This document shows positions 1-8,643 of a stretch of DNA of 64,000 bases, piece after piece. The notes below the pieces were generated by a model. The model searched no databases, had not been told where the DNA came from, and saw nothing but the letters and a program-made list of their open reading frames with translations. A program made the position numbers and the translations under genes. Source of the DNA: Micromonospora sicca. GTDB taxonomy: Bacteria > Actinomycetota > Actinomycetes > Mycobacteriales > Micromonosporaceae. Location of the stretch: positions 41,814-105,813 of the forward strand of contig NZ_QGKS01000223.1 of the NCBI RefSeq assembly GCF_003172935.1, in the 5' to 3' direction. Within the stretch, counting starts at the first letter, position 1. Every line of letters begins with the position of its first letter.

Positions 1-1183
1 TCGACCTGGAGACCATTCAGCGTCGTGGTGATGCGCTGACCCGCGACCGTGACCGAGACGTGGTGCCACTCGCCGGGGTGGATCGGATACGGCAACGTCA
101 CCGCGTGGCTGTTCACGGTCGCGCCGGCACGCTCCAGCACCGTGAGCTTGCCCTTGGTCTCACCCGACCCGGACAGCAGGAACAGATACCCGTTGTCCGA
201 GGTTTTCATCCGCACCGACCAGCCAGCCTGGGAGCCCGTTGCGTCCTTTTTCGCAGGGGCGCCGTGTCGAACGAAAAGGTGTAGTCCGTCCAGTCGTCGC
301 TGCGCGCCGACAGCCCGTAGAGGCCGCCGCGGACGTCCAGCACCCCGTCCCGCACCGTCCACGCGTCCACGCCGGTCCACGGACCGAGCGGGGTCGGCGC
401 GGTGAGGTACGACGTGCCGGTCCCGGTGCAGTAGCCGCAGTTCGGGTCGGACATCGTGAGGTAGTAGGTGCCGTTGCGCGCGAACAACGCGGGCGCCTCA
501 ACCTTGGTCACGCCGACCACGCTGTAGGTGTCGGTCGGCTGAAGGTAATCGGCGGCGAGCCGGAGGACGGCGACGTGCCAGCCCGCGTTGCTACACGTGA
601 GGTAGCCGGTGTCGTCGCGATCGACAAACAGCCCGAGGTCGGCGGTACAAGGGGTCATCGACGGCAGGTCGGGCTCGGGCTGCTCGGCGAACGGTCCGGT
701 CGGACTGTCAGCGGTGAAAACCCGGAAGTTGTCCAGGGCGTCCTGGTCATTCACCCACATCACGTAGCGGCGGCTGGCGCGGTTGAAGACCACGTGCGGA
801 CGGAAGCAGAAGGTGCAGTCCCGGGGCGGTACCACGTAGCCGCGGTCGGTCCAGTTCCGCAGGTCGGGCGAGGAGTAGACCTTGAACCCGCAGAAGTCGT
901 GGTTGAACCGCCACTGGTAGCCGCAGTCGTAGCTGGTGCCGTAGAGGTAGTAGGTGCCGCCGAACTGGGCGATCTGGCCGTCGTGTGCGTCGACGGCGTT
1001 GCCCGCGGTGTCGAAGCGGGTCTGCTGGCGACCATCCGGGGTGAAGTTGCCCAGGCTCGCCGTGACTTCGGCCCGGGCCGGCTGGGACGGCGTGGCCAGG
1101 AATCCTGCCGCCAGCACGAGCACCGCCGTCCAGGCCGCCACGGTCGCTCGCGCGGTACGCGTGCTCCAAATCCGGTGATGCAT
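1..1183 (-). pseudogene. Secreted GH43-like glycosidase, frameshifted before its LamG-like domain, runs off the left edge
   Basis: The ATG at 1183 follows CTGGAG and opens a Sec signal peptide (basic start, VLVLAAGFLA core, cleavage near PARA-EV). A five-bladed-propeller GH43-like domain follows, with the VDAHDGQI segment (candidate base Asp), DLGLFVDRDD and VEAPALF (candidate acid Glu). The open frame ends at 206, but translation in another frame from about 253 to base 1 gives SQAGWSVRMKTSDNGYLFLL and further concanavalin/LamG-like sequence, which is what should follow TFSFDTAPL. Adding one base to the A5 run (T5 on the + strand, 247-251) restores the frame. It is therefore either a decayed gene or a read error. 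It lies after the LuxR-type gene but has its own operator and promoter, so it is probably transcribed separately within the same LacI regulon. The substrate is unknown; arabinose- or galactose-type linkages are usual for GH43. Confidence 0.8.
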
Positions 1184-1202
1184 GGCCACATCTCCAGGTG
1201 TC

Positions 1203-1214
1203 TGAATCGTTTCA
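1203..1214 (-). promoter_or_regulatory. LacI-family operator upstream of the frameshifted GH43 gene
   Basis: The minus strand reads TTGAAACGATTCA here (core TGAAACGATTCA, near-palindromic around CG). It is identical to the sites at 19035-19046 and 27983-27994. It lies 20 bases before the ATG and just downstream of a promoter-like pair, so a bound repressor would cover the transcription start. Confidence 0.7.
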
Positions 1215-1217
1215 AGC

Positions 1218-1246
1218 AGCCTACGAGCTGGCTGCCCGGCTGTGAA
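1218..1246 (-). promoter_or_regulatory. Putative sigma-70-type promoter for the GH43 gene
   Basis: On the minus strand TTCACA (1246-1241) is followed after 17 bases by TAGGCT (1223-1218), close to the -35/-10 consensus. The operator at 1214-1203 begins three bases after the -10 box. This arrangement is typical of repression by promoter occlusion. It rests on motif matching only. Confidence 0.45.
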
Positions 1247-1301
1247 GAAGCTGCGGATGTCCACAAGCGGCCAGGTTGGCCCGGGCTCGGACGCAGCCCG
1301 G

Positions 1302-1517
1302 TCAGACCAGATGGCGGCGCGCCGCCCAGACCACCGCCTCGATCGGCGTGGTCACGCCCAGTCGGTCGCAGATCATCCGAGTGCGCCGGCGCACCGTCCG
1401 CTCCGACATGTCGAGGCGCCGGGCCACGGCGTCCAGCGACAGTCCTCGCGCGAGCAGCGCGAGGAGCGCCACGTCGTCCTGGGACAGATCAGGACGTGGC
1501 ACGCCCGCGGCGTCCAC
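1302..1517 (-). CDS. Stand-alone LuxR-type helix-turn-helix protein, 71 aa
   Basis: Residues 12-65 form a GerE/LuxR C-terminal DNA-binding domain (LSQDDVALLALLARGLSL, then AVARRLDMSERTVRRR and the LGVTTPIEAV third helix). There is no receiver, GAF or ATPase domain. The GTG start is well supported by GGAGGGAGG seven bases upstream, only 18 bases after the stop of the isomerase-like gene, so it is translated from the same operon. Small LuxR proteins of this kind occur in actinomycetes; whether it binds DNA alone or needs a partner cannot be told. Its place at the end of a rhamnose operon suggests an extra layer of control, which is inference. Confidence 0.75.
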   Translation of the reverse strand: MDAAGVPRPDLSQDDVALLALLARGLSLDAVARRLDMSERTVRRRTRMICDRLGVTTPIEAVVWAARRHLV

Positions 1518-1535
1518 GTGCCGGCCTCCCTCCGG

Positions 1536-2990
1536 TCATACCCGCAGGTCGCGGAACTCGACGTCGAGCAGCTCCGCGACCGCCCTCAGCTCGGCCACCC
1601 GGTGCCCGGTCCCGAGCGCCCAGTGATGCCCCACACCGCTCGCGCTCCACGCGTCGGTCCACTCACCCGGGTCGCATCCGAAGTCCACCCGCGAGGTGGT
1701 GTTCCCGATCTGCAGCAGCGGCCCGGCGACGACCGTGCCCTCGGACGCCAGGAACGTGTACCGCCCGTCGCGGGTCTGCCCGACGCCGAAGGCGGTCACC
1801 GGGCCGTGCTTCACGTCGAACTCGACCGATACGCCCCAGCCCCGCTTACCGTGGTACACGCCCAGCCCCCGCAGCAGCGGCTTGCCGTCGCTGATCGCGA
1901 GATGCGCCGGGCCGTCATGGCCCATCTCCACCACGTTGTCGAAGAAGTTCAGTGCCTGCAGCTCGGTGAACGACCCGCCGGCGCCGAGCCGGTCCATGAC
2001 GAGCATCGCCAAAGACGTGCGCAGCTCGTACTCCCCGGCCGCGGGGATGCCACGCGCGGTGAGCAGGGATGCCCCGAGGATCATGCCGGCGCCGAGCCGC
2101 TCGTGCAGCTCGCCCTCAAGGCCCCGGTGGTAGTAGGCGAGGCTGTCCAGCTCGAAGTCCTCGACCAGCCGGTCGAGCCCGACCGACACGCGCGCGGCCC
2201 ACTGGAAGTCCTCGTCGACGACAGAGTCGTCGACGGCGAAGATCTCCCGCGCCTGCTCCATCTTGGCCCGGACCTGCTCCTCGGTCGCGTCGTTGACGCG
2301 TGCGCGCAGGTCGTCGAACTCGACGACCTCCATGTGCCCCCCGAAGTTGGCCGGCACCATGGTCAGGTCGGTGGACACGTCCAGCATGCCGGGATAGAGA
2401 TGCCCCATCAGGCCGTGGCGGCCGTGCCGCAGGGCAGCGCGTACGCCGGCCGCCTTCACCCAGCGGGCGATCCGCGTCCAGGCTCGTTCGTCCTCGAGGT
2501 AACCGGAGACGGAGCGGAACGGGATGCCGCAGCGGGTGAACGTGTTGGCCATTTCCGGCAGTGGGCAAACGCCGCAGTAGGCCAGCCACTGCCCGGTGTC
2601 GAAGGTCGCATGGTCCATCGCCTCGGTCGGCTGCAGGTTGATGAGCAGCACCGGCGCATCGCTGCGCTGGGCGATCGGCAGGAGCATCGTCGCGGTCATG
2701 TAGGTGGTGAGGAAGCCGACGATGATGTCGCAGCCGGCGAACCGCAGCTTTTCCGCCGCTGCCGCACCCTCCTGCGCATCGGAGATGAAGCCGACATCGA
2801 CGACGTCCGCGCCGAGGGCATGCATCTTCTCGCTCACCCGAGCCGCCGACTTCTGCAGTTGCGGCAGCAGATCGGGAAACTGTGGCCAGTACGCCCCGAG
2901 CCCGCCGGCGACGAGCCCGACCTTGACGCGGCGGTGCGGGATACGGGCCAGCGTGGGGCTGGCGGCGACCGGCTCGGTCGTGGTGGTCAT
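1536..2990 (-). CDS. L-arabinose/L-fucose isomerase-family protein
   Basis: 484 aa, cytosolic, with no signal peptide. The N-terminal part (VKVGLVAGGLGAYWPQFPDL, then GADVVDVGFI and FLTTYMTATMLLPIAQ) and the C-terminal part (GLEGELHERLGAGMILGAS, EYELRTSLAM, VEFDVKHGPVTAFGVGQTRDG) have the layout of the AraA/FucI superfamily of aldose-ketose isomerases, at about the length of AraA. It could isomerise a second sugar freed from the glycan (L-arabinose, L-fucose or a relative), but sequence alone does not give the substrate. The ATG at 2990 follows GAAAGGA and overlaps the stop of a possible 37-aa gene. It belongs to the leftward rhamnose operon. Confidence 0.8.
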   Translation of the reverse strand: MTTTTEPVAASPTLARIPHRRVKVGLVAGGLGAYWPQFPDLLPQLQKSAARVSEKMHALGADVVDVGFISDAQEGAAAAEKLRFAGCDIIVGFLTTYMTATMLLPIAQRSDAPVLLINLQPTEAMDHATFDTGQWLAYCGVCPLPEMANTFTRCGIPFRSVSGYLEDERAWTRIARWVKAAGVRAALRHGRHGLMGHLYPGMLDVSTDLTMVPANFGGHMEVVEFDDLRARVNDATEEQVRAKMEQAREIFAVDDSVVDEDFQWAARVSVGLDRLVEDFELDSLAYYHRGLEGELHERLGAGMILGASLLTARGIPAAGEYELRTSLAMLVMDRLGAGGSFTELQALNFFDNVVEMGHDGPAHLAISDGKPLLRGLGVYHGKRGWGVSVEFDVKHGPVTAFGVGQTRDGRYTFLASEGTVVAGPLLQIGNTTSRVDFGCDPGEWTDAWSASGVGHHWALGTGHRVAELRAVAELLDVEFRDLRV

Positions 2991-3100
2991 GTCCGTGGTC
3001 CTTTCGGGTCAGGGTGTCGGGGTGCCGCGTCCAGGAGCCCCGCGACCAGCCCGGTCGCCAGGACCAGACGCAGCGGGTTGCGTAACCGGGACAGGGCCAC
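2987..3100 (-). CDS. Possible 37-aa peptide gene with a TTA codon, translationally coupled to the isomerase gene
   Basis: A GTG at 3100 lies seven bases after AAAGGAG and opens a 38-codon frame whose TGA overlaps the ATG of the isomerase gene (ATGA). The predicted peptide begins MALSRLRNPLRLVLATGLVA, giving a basic N-terminus and a short hydrophobic stretch, and ends in a proline-rich polar tail. Codon 6 is TTA, the rare leucine codon read by the bldA tRNA in streptomycetes. I do not recognise the product. It may be a coupling leader or a small membrane peptide, or the frame may be chance; the strong ribosome-binding site and exact overlap are the support. Confidence 0.42.
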   Translation of the reverse strand: MALSRLRNPLRLVLATGLVAGLLDAAPRHPDPKGPRT

Positions 3101-3124
3101 AGGAGCTCCTTTCTGGACGGACGA

Positions 3125-5176
3125 TCAGCGGAGGAACGCCGCCGCCACGCCGGCGTCGACGGGGATGTGCAGACCGGTGGTCAGGGACAGGTCGCCACCG
3201 GTCAGCGCGAAGACCGCCGCGGCCACATGCTCGGGCAGCACCTCCCGCTTGAGCAGCGTGCGCCCCGCGTAGTACTCACCGAGCTTCTCCTCGGGCACCC
3301 CGTAGACCGCGGCGCGCCGAGCGCCCCAGCCGCCGGCGAAGATCCCCGAACCGCGCACCACGCCGTCCGGGTTGACGCCGTTGACCCGGATGCGGTGGGC
3401 GCCCAACTCGGCCGCGAGGAGCCGCACCTGGTGCGCCTGGTCGGCCTTTGCCGCACCGTACGCGACGTTGTTGGGGCCGGCGAAGACCGCGTTCTTGCTG
3501 GCGATGTAGACGATGTCGCCGCCCATCCCCTGATCGACCATGATCTTCGCGGCTGCCTTGGCGACCAGGAACGAACCGCGGGCCATGACCCGGTGCTGCA
3601 GGTCCCAATCGGCCTCGTCGGTCTCCAACAGCGGTTTGGAGATCGACAGACCGGCGTTGTTCACGACCAGGTCGACCCCGCCGAACGCCAGCGCGGCGGC
3701 CGCGAACGCCACGTCGATCTGCTCGGCTTCGGTGACGTCCATGCGCACCGGCACGGCGACGTCCGCGCCCACGTCGTGCCGAATCTCGCCGGCGACCGCC
3801 GACGCGGCATCCTCGTTCAGGTCGGCGACCACGACGCAGGCGCCCTCCGCGGCCAGCCGCGTCGCGATCGCCTTGCCGATGCCCGAACCTGCCCCGGTGA
3901 CGAGCGCGACACGCGTCGCCAGCGGCTTCGGCGCGGGCAACCGGCGGAGCTTGGCCTCCTCCAACTCCCAGTACTCGATCCGGAACTTCTCCGACTCAGG
4001 GATCGGGGCGTACGTCGAGATCGCCTCGGCGCCGCGCATCACGTTGATCGCGTTGAGGTAGAACTCGCCGGCGACCCGCGCCGTCTGCTTGTCCTTGCCG
4101 AAGGAGAACATGCCGACGCCGGGCACGAGGACGATTGCCGGGTCGGCACCGCGCATCGGCGGCGAATCCGCCGTCGCGTGCCGGGAGTAGTACGCCTGGT
4201 ACTCCTCCCGGTAGCCGGTGTGCAGCTCACGCAGGCGCGCGATCACATCCTCGAGCGGCGCGGTCGCCGGCAGGTCGACCACGAGCGGGCGCACTTTGGT
4301 CCGCAGGAAGTGATCCGGGCAGGAGGTGCCGAGCTCGACCATCGCCGGATGCCTTTCCCGGGCCAGGAAATCGAGCACCCCGTCGGTGTCGGTGAAGTGC
4401 CCCACCTGGGCCGCGTCGGTCGAGGCGAGCCCCCGGATGACCGGCGCGAGCGCAGCCGCCCGGGCCCGCCGCTCCGCCTCGGGCAGTGGCCCGTACCCCT
4501 CCAGCGGCGCACCGAACGGCTCGGCCGCTCCCCGGGTGTCGATGAACGCCTGCGCGCTGCGGATGATCTCCAGCGACCTGGCCTCGCACTCCTGCGAGGT
4601 GTCGCCCCACGCGGTGATGCCGTGCCCGCCCAGGATCACGCCGATCGCCTGCGGGTTCTCCGCCTTGATCTTCGCGATGTCGAGCCCGAGCTGGAACCCC
4701 GGACGGCGCCACGGTACCCAAACCACCCGGTCGCCGAAGCACTCCTTGACGAGCGCCTCGCCCTCGGCGGCGGTGGCGAACGCGATGCCAGCGTCTGGGT
4801 GCAGGTGGTCGACGTGAGCGGTGTCGACCAGGCCGTGCATGGCGGTGTCGATCGACGGGGCCGCGCCACCCTTTCCGTGCAGGCAGTAGTCGAAGGCCGA
4901 CACCATCTCGTCCTCCCGGTCGACGCCGGGGTAGACGTCGACGAGCGCGCGCAGGCGATCCAGCCGCAGGACGGCCAGGCCCGCCTCGGTGAGCGTGCCG
5001 AGGTCACCGCCGGACCCCTTCACCCACATCAGCTCGGCGTCCTCCCGGGTGACCGGGTCGTTCGCGGTCGCCTTGCAGGAGGCGTTGCCGCCGGCGTAGT
5101 TCGTGTTCCTCGGATCGGCACCGAGTCGGTGCGCGCGATCGAGCAGAGCGGCGACGGTCGGGTGGGTCGTACTCAT
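3125..5176 (-). CDS. rhaD: Bifunctional rhamnulose-1-phosphate aldolase / short-chain dehydrogenase
   Basis: 683 aa. Residues 1 to about 420 are a class II aldolase domain (NYAGGNAS, WVKGSGGD, and the metal-site region THAVDHLHPD-like AHVDHLHPD). Residues about 425-683 are a short-chain dehydrogenase with TGAGSGIG, VVNNAG and YGAAK. In known rhamnose pathways this fusion cleaves L-rhamnulose 1-phosphate to dihydroxyacetone phosphate and L-lactaldehyde and then oxidises or reduces the aldehyde. I chose the ATG at 5176, preceded by GGAGAAGG; an upstream in-frame start would add 39 low-complexity residues. It follows rhaI by 61 bases. Family assignment is firm; the direction of the redox step is not shown by the sequence. 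Confidence 0.93.
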   Translation of the reverse strand: MSTTHPTVAALLDRAHRLGADPRNTNYAGGNASCKATANDPVTREDAELMWVKGSGGDLGTLTEAGLAVLRLDRLRALVDVYPGVDREDEMVSAFDYCLHGKGGAAPSIDTAMHGLVDTAHVDHLHPDAGIAFATAAEGEALVKECFGDRVVWVPWRRPGFQLGLDIAKIKAENPQAIGVILGGHGITAWGDTSQECEARSLEIIRSAQAFIDTRGAAEPFGAPLEGYGPLPEAERRARAAALAPVIRGLASTDAAQVGHFTDTDGVLDFLARERHPAMVELGTSCPDHFLRTKVRPLVVDLPATAPLEDVIARLRELHTGYREEYQAYYSRHATADSPPMRGADPAIVLVPGVGMFSFGKDKQTARVAGEFYLNAINVMRGAEAISTYAPIPESEKFRIEYWELEEAKLRRLPAPKPLATRVALVTGAGSGIGKAIATRLAAEGACVVVADLNEDAASAVAGEIRHDVGADVAVPVRMDVTEAEQIDVAFAAAALAFGGVDLVVNNAGLSISKPLLETDEADWDLQHRVMARGSFLVAKAAAKIMVDQGMGGDIVYIASKNAVFAGPNNVAYGAAKADQAHQVRLLAAELGAHRIRVNGVNPDGVVRGSGIFAGGWGARRAAVYGVPEEKLGEYYAGRTLLKREVLPEHVAAAVFALTGGDLSLTTGLHIPVDAGVAAAFLR

Positions 5177-5237
5177 GGTGGCCCTTCTCCGGTCTTCTCT
5201 TACGGCGGCTGCCTGGTAGTGGACGTGCGGACGACTG

Positions 5238-6404
5238 TCAGGCGCCCCAGCCCGCCTGCGAGCCGCCCTGCCGCTCGGCGACGAGCCGCTCATGGTGACC
5301 GGACCGGCGGTAGGCGGCGATCGGGTCGGGGTCGATGCCCATCTCCTCGCGCAGCTCTGCGAGGATCGGCCGGACGTCGGTGTTGAACGCGTCCATCAGC
5401 ACGGCGTTGGCGTCGAGCACGTCACCGCTGTCCTGGGCGGCCCGCAGCGCGTCGGAGTCGACCAGCAGCGCCTTCGCGGTGGCCTCCTGCACGTTGAGCA
5501 CCGACCGGATCATCGCGGGGATCTTCGGCTCGATGTTGTGGCACTGGTCGAGCATGAACGCCACGTCCGCGGCGGGGTCCAGAGCACCGGCCTGCACGAT
5601 CTCGTGCATGATCCGGAACAGCTGGAACGGGTCCGCGGCGCCGACCATGAGGTCATCGTCGGCGTAGAAGCGGCTGTTGAAGTGGAAGCCGCCGAGCCGG
5701 CCGGCGCGCAGCAGCAGCGCCACGATGAACTCGATGTTGGTGCCCGGCGCGTGGTGGCCGGTGTCGACGAGCACCTGGGCCCGGTCCCCGAGCTGCAGGC
5801 AATGCGCATACGACGTTCCCCAGTCGGGGACGTCCATCGTGTAGAACGATGGCTCGAAGAGCTTGTACTCCAGCAGCATCCGCATCCCCGCGGGCATCGC
5901 GGCGTACGTCGCCTCGAGCGCCTCGGCCAGGCGGTCCTGACGGGCCCGGATGCTGTCCTGCCCGGGGTAGTTCGTGCCGTCGGCGAACCACAGGCTGAGG
6001 ATCGTCGAGCCGGCGGCAGCGCCGACCTCCACGCACTCCAGCAGGTGCTCCAGCGCCTTTCGGCGGACGATCGGGTCGGGGTTGCAGACGCTGCCGAGTC
6101 GGTAGTCGTCCTCCTGGAAGACGTTCGGGTTGATCGCGCCGATCCGGATCCCGGCATCGCCCGCGTGCTTGGCAAGCTCGGCGTAGTCGTCGACGCGATC
6201 CCACGGGATGTGCAGGGCGATGCTGGGCGCCACGCCGGTGAAGCGGTGCACGGTCGCGGCGTCGTCGACCTTCTCGTACGCGTTACGCGGCACCCCTTCC
6301 TGCGCGAATACCTTGAAGCGGGTACCGGAGTTGCCGTAGGCCCACGACGGTGTCTCGATCCGCTGCGCCCTCAGGGCGGCCTTTGCCGTTGCTGTGTCAG
6401 TCAT
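5238..6404 (-). CDS. rhaI: L-rhamnose isomerase (RhaI type)
   Basis: 388 aa, the normal length for the RhaI class found in Gram-positive bacteria. It is a TIM-barrel xylose-isomerase-like enzyme that converts L-rhamnose to L-rhamnulose in the cytosol. Metal and substrate segments are visible: LLEYKLFEPSFY (Glu), LVDTGHHAPGTNIEF (Asp/His), GGFHFNSRFYADDDLMVG (His, Asp) and FMLDQCHNIEPK. The ATG at 6404 follows AGGAG. The 94 bases upstream carry a short TGAC direct repeat but no operator, so expression probably reads through from the GH43 genes. It sits directly upstream of rhaD, fixing the locus as one for rhamnose. Confidence 0.95.
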   Translation of the reverse strand: MTDTATAKAALRAQRIETPSWAYGNSGTRFKVFAQEGVPRNAYEKVDDAATVHRFTGVAPSIALHIPWDRVDDYAELAKHAGDAGIRIGAINPNVFQEDDYRLGSVCNPDPIVRRKALEHLLECVEVGAAAGSTILSLWFADGTNYPGQDSIRARQDRLAEALEATYAAMPAGMRMLLEYKLFEPSFYTMDVPDWGTSYAHCLQLGDRAQVLVDTGHHAPGTNIEFIVALLLRAGRLGGFHFNSRFYADDDLMVGAADPFQLFRIMHEIVQAGALDPAADVAFMLDQCHNIEPKIPAMIRSVLNVQEATAKALLVDSDALRAAQDSGDVLDANAVLMDAFNTDVRPILAELREEMGIDPDPIAAYRRSGHHERLVAERQGGSQAGWGA

Positions 6405-6498
6405 CAGTCGTGCTCCTGGTCCATTACTCTCCGTCGTGGGCTCACTTGTCGCGATCGGTGTGTCAGTCAGTCATTGCCGTCTCCCGCCCATCGCCCGA

Positions 6499-8643
6499 TC
6501 ACGGGGCGGCCACCACCGTCGTATCGATGCGCAGGTCGCGGCCGGTCTCCTCGCGCCAGGTGGTGCCACCGTCATTGCTGTAGAGGCCCCCGCCGCCCGT
6601 CGGGTAGGGGTCGGCGTCGTTGTAGGCCATGCCGTAGCAACCGCGGCTGGCGGCCGAGCGGACGACGAGCGCGAACCGGTCCCCCGCCGCCACGTCGAGG
6701 CCGACCTCGACGGCGACCCTGGACGGCGACCAGCTCACCCCGGCGGCTGGCACCTCCCGCCGTGTGAGCGGCTCGCCCGGCCGTCGGTCCGTGCCGAGCC
6801 GGGAGACCTCGAGAACCAACGGCCCGTCGGGATGACCGGCCCGGAACGTCGTGTACGAGACGCGCTGAAGCCGTCCATCCCGTCCCGCGGTGAAGGTCTG
6901 TGCCCGCTGGATCCGCCCGGTCACGTCGCAGAACGCTCGGAAGCCGAGGTCACCGGTCGTCACGTCGGTGCCGGCGGGCAGCGCCGGGCCGGCGGTGTCG
7001 CGTAGCCCGGCGAGCGGCAGGTCGTACCTGCGGCCGCAGGTGATCGGTTCGATCGACCCGTCGGCCCGGAAGCGCAGCGGCTCCCAGTGGTGCCGGGCCA
7101 GCGCCTCGTTCGGCGCACCGTTCGCCCACAGGTCGCTCTGGTACAGGTAGACCTTGCCCTGTCGGGCGGGCAGCGCCGCGACGTCAGCGGGCTGGCCACC
7201 GCACGAGTCGTTGCTGATCTTGTTGCCAACGGGCGGCAGGGTGGGCCGGTCCCAGGCCGCGAGGTCGCCGGAGAAGTCGTCGGCGAACAGGACGGTGCCG
7301 TCCGGCGCGGTGACCTTGACGTCGTCGAAGCGGGCGCTCTCGTGGTCCGAGCCCCCGCTCTCGCGGAAGCCGATCCGTCCCGTGCGGTATGTGCTGTCGG
7401 TCGTCTCGTCGATCAGTACCCCGTCTACCCAGGTGCGGATCGTGTTGCCGCTCACCTGGGTGCGCACGGCGTAAGATCGCCCGCCCTCGATGGCCATCGG
7501 GGTCTTGACCGTCGCCACGCTCGCGATGCCGCCGCCCCGCCACACGATCTTGGTGAGGTTGCCGCCGGTGGCCCCCGCGTGCGGGTAGTTGCCGAGCAGC
7601 CAGGAATGGCCGCTGCCCGGATCGGACGCCCGGAAGACCCAGCCGGCCTGGGCGTACGAGTGGCCGCCCTGCGAGGCGGTCTGCAGCGGTGTCGTGGTGA
7701 ACGTGAGGTCGTAGTCGGTCCATTGCGCGCCCGCCTTGGACAGACCGATACCGCCGCCATCGACCCGCAGGGCATCGCCGTCGACCTGCCAGCTGTCCTG
7801 GGCGGGGGCGCCGGTCCACGGGCCGAGCGGCGTCGGCGCGGTGAAGTAGGAGGTGCCGGTGGTGCAGTAGCCGCAGTTCGGGTCGGACAGGGTGAGGTAA
7901 TAGCGCCCGTCACGTTCGAACATCGACGGCGCCTCGACCCGGGTCAGGCCCAGCCGGGTGTATTCGCCCGTGCCCGTGCGGTAGGTCGGATCGAGCTTCT
8001 CGACCACGATGTCGCCGCCCCGGCGCCAATCGGTGAAGACGAGGTAGGCGGTGCCGTCGCCGTCGACGAACAGATCGTGGTCGCCGTTGTTCAGACCGGG
8101 CGGGATGCCGTCGGTCACGACGAGGCGCGGGAACGGCTGCTCGATGAACGGGCCGGTCGGTAGATCACTGGTGAAGACGTGGTAACCGACGCCGATGTCG
8201 TAGGAGTTGACCCAGAGGACGTACTTCCCGGTCGCCTCGTTGAAGGCCACATGCGGGCGGTAGCAGCCGTAGGTGTTGCCGTTGCAGCGCTGCTGCCACT
8301 GGGTGGTCGAGGCGTCGAAGAGAAGACCCTCGTCGCGCCATTGCACCAGATCGGTCGAACTGTAGGAGGCGAAACCGCAGAACGGCGCGCCGGGGCGCTG
8401 CCACTCGTAACCGCACCCGTAGCGGGTGCCGTAGAGGTAGTAGCGGTCGCCGAAGCGGCGGATCTCACCGTCGTGCGCGTCGACCGCGTCCCCGTCCGTG
8501 GCGAACCGGATGGTCGACCCGGCCGCGTCGCCGTTCACCACGGTCGTCACCGGTTGCGGCGACTGGGCCGCAGCGGGTGGCGTGGCGACCACGATCGCCA
8601 AGGCGGCCGCCACGCTCAGCAGAAGTAGGCGCTGGCGGCTCAC
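6499..8643 (-). CDS. Secreted GH43-like glycosidase with LamG-like and C-terminal jelly-roll-like domains
   Basis: 714 aa. A signal peptide (RLLLLSVAAALAIVVA, cleavage after AAA-QS) leads to a GH43-like domain at about 35-270, with VDAHDGEIRRFGDRYYLYG, the HDLFVDGDGTAYLVF segment and VEAPSMFERDG. A LamG/concanavalin-like module follows at about 285-450 (SYAQAGWVFRA, LLGNYPHAGATGGNLTKI, TWVDGVLIDETTD), then a C-terminal domain at about 470-714 of unknown role, shared with the GH43 protein at 10688-12874. The GTG at 8643 overlaps the stop of the NPCBM gene (GTGA) and follows GGGGAG. It is a paralogue of the two other GH43-like genes here. Its place in the rhamnose operon suggests action on a rhamnose-bearing glycan outside the cell; the exact bond is unknown. 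Confidence 0.85.
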   Translation of the reverse strand: MSRQRLLLLSVAAALAIVVATPPAAAQSPQPVTTVVNGDAAGSTIRFATDGDAVDAHDGEIRRFGDRYYLYGTRYGCGYEWQRPGAPFCGFASYSSTDLVQWRDEGLLFDASTTQWQQRCNGNTYGCYRPHVAFNEATGKYVLWVNSYDIGVGYHVFTSDLPTGPFIEQPFPRLVVTDGIPPGLNNGDHDLFVDGDGTAYLVFTDWRRGGDIVVEKLDPTYRTGTGEYTRLGLTRVEAPSMFERDGRYYLTLSDPNCGYCTTGTSYFTAPTPLGPWTGAPAQDSWQVDGDALRVDGGGIGLSKAGAQWTDYDLTFTTTPLQTASQGGHSYAQAGWVFRASDPGSGHSWLLGNYPHAGATGGNLTKIVWRGGGIASVATVKTPMAIEGGRSYAVRTQVSGNTIRTWVDGVLIDETTDSTYRTGRIGFRESGGSDHESARFDDVKVTAPDGTVLFADDFSGDLAAWDRPTLPPVGNKISNDSCGGQPADVAALPARQGKVYLYQSDLWANGAPNEALARHHWEPLRFRADGSIEPITCGRRYDLPLAGLRDTAGPALPAGTDVTTGDLGFRAFCDVTGRIQRAQTFTAGRDGRLQRVSYTTFRAGHPDGPLVLEVSRLGTDRRPGEPLTRREVPAAGVSWSPSRVAVEVGLDVAAGDRFALVVRSAASRGCYGMAYNDADPYPTGGGGLYSNDGGTTWREETGRDLRIDTTVVAAP

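Noticed and set aside
3167..5386. A 739-codon open frame on the + strand opposite rhaD
   Set aside because: It is antisense to a well-supported bifunctional aldolase/dehydrogenase; its translation is Arg/His/Asp-rich with no fold-like pattern, as expected for the shadow of a high-GC gene.
6440..6475. Short TGAC direct repeats upstream of rhaI as a regulatory array
   Set aside because: Only three 4-base units; too short to support a claim.
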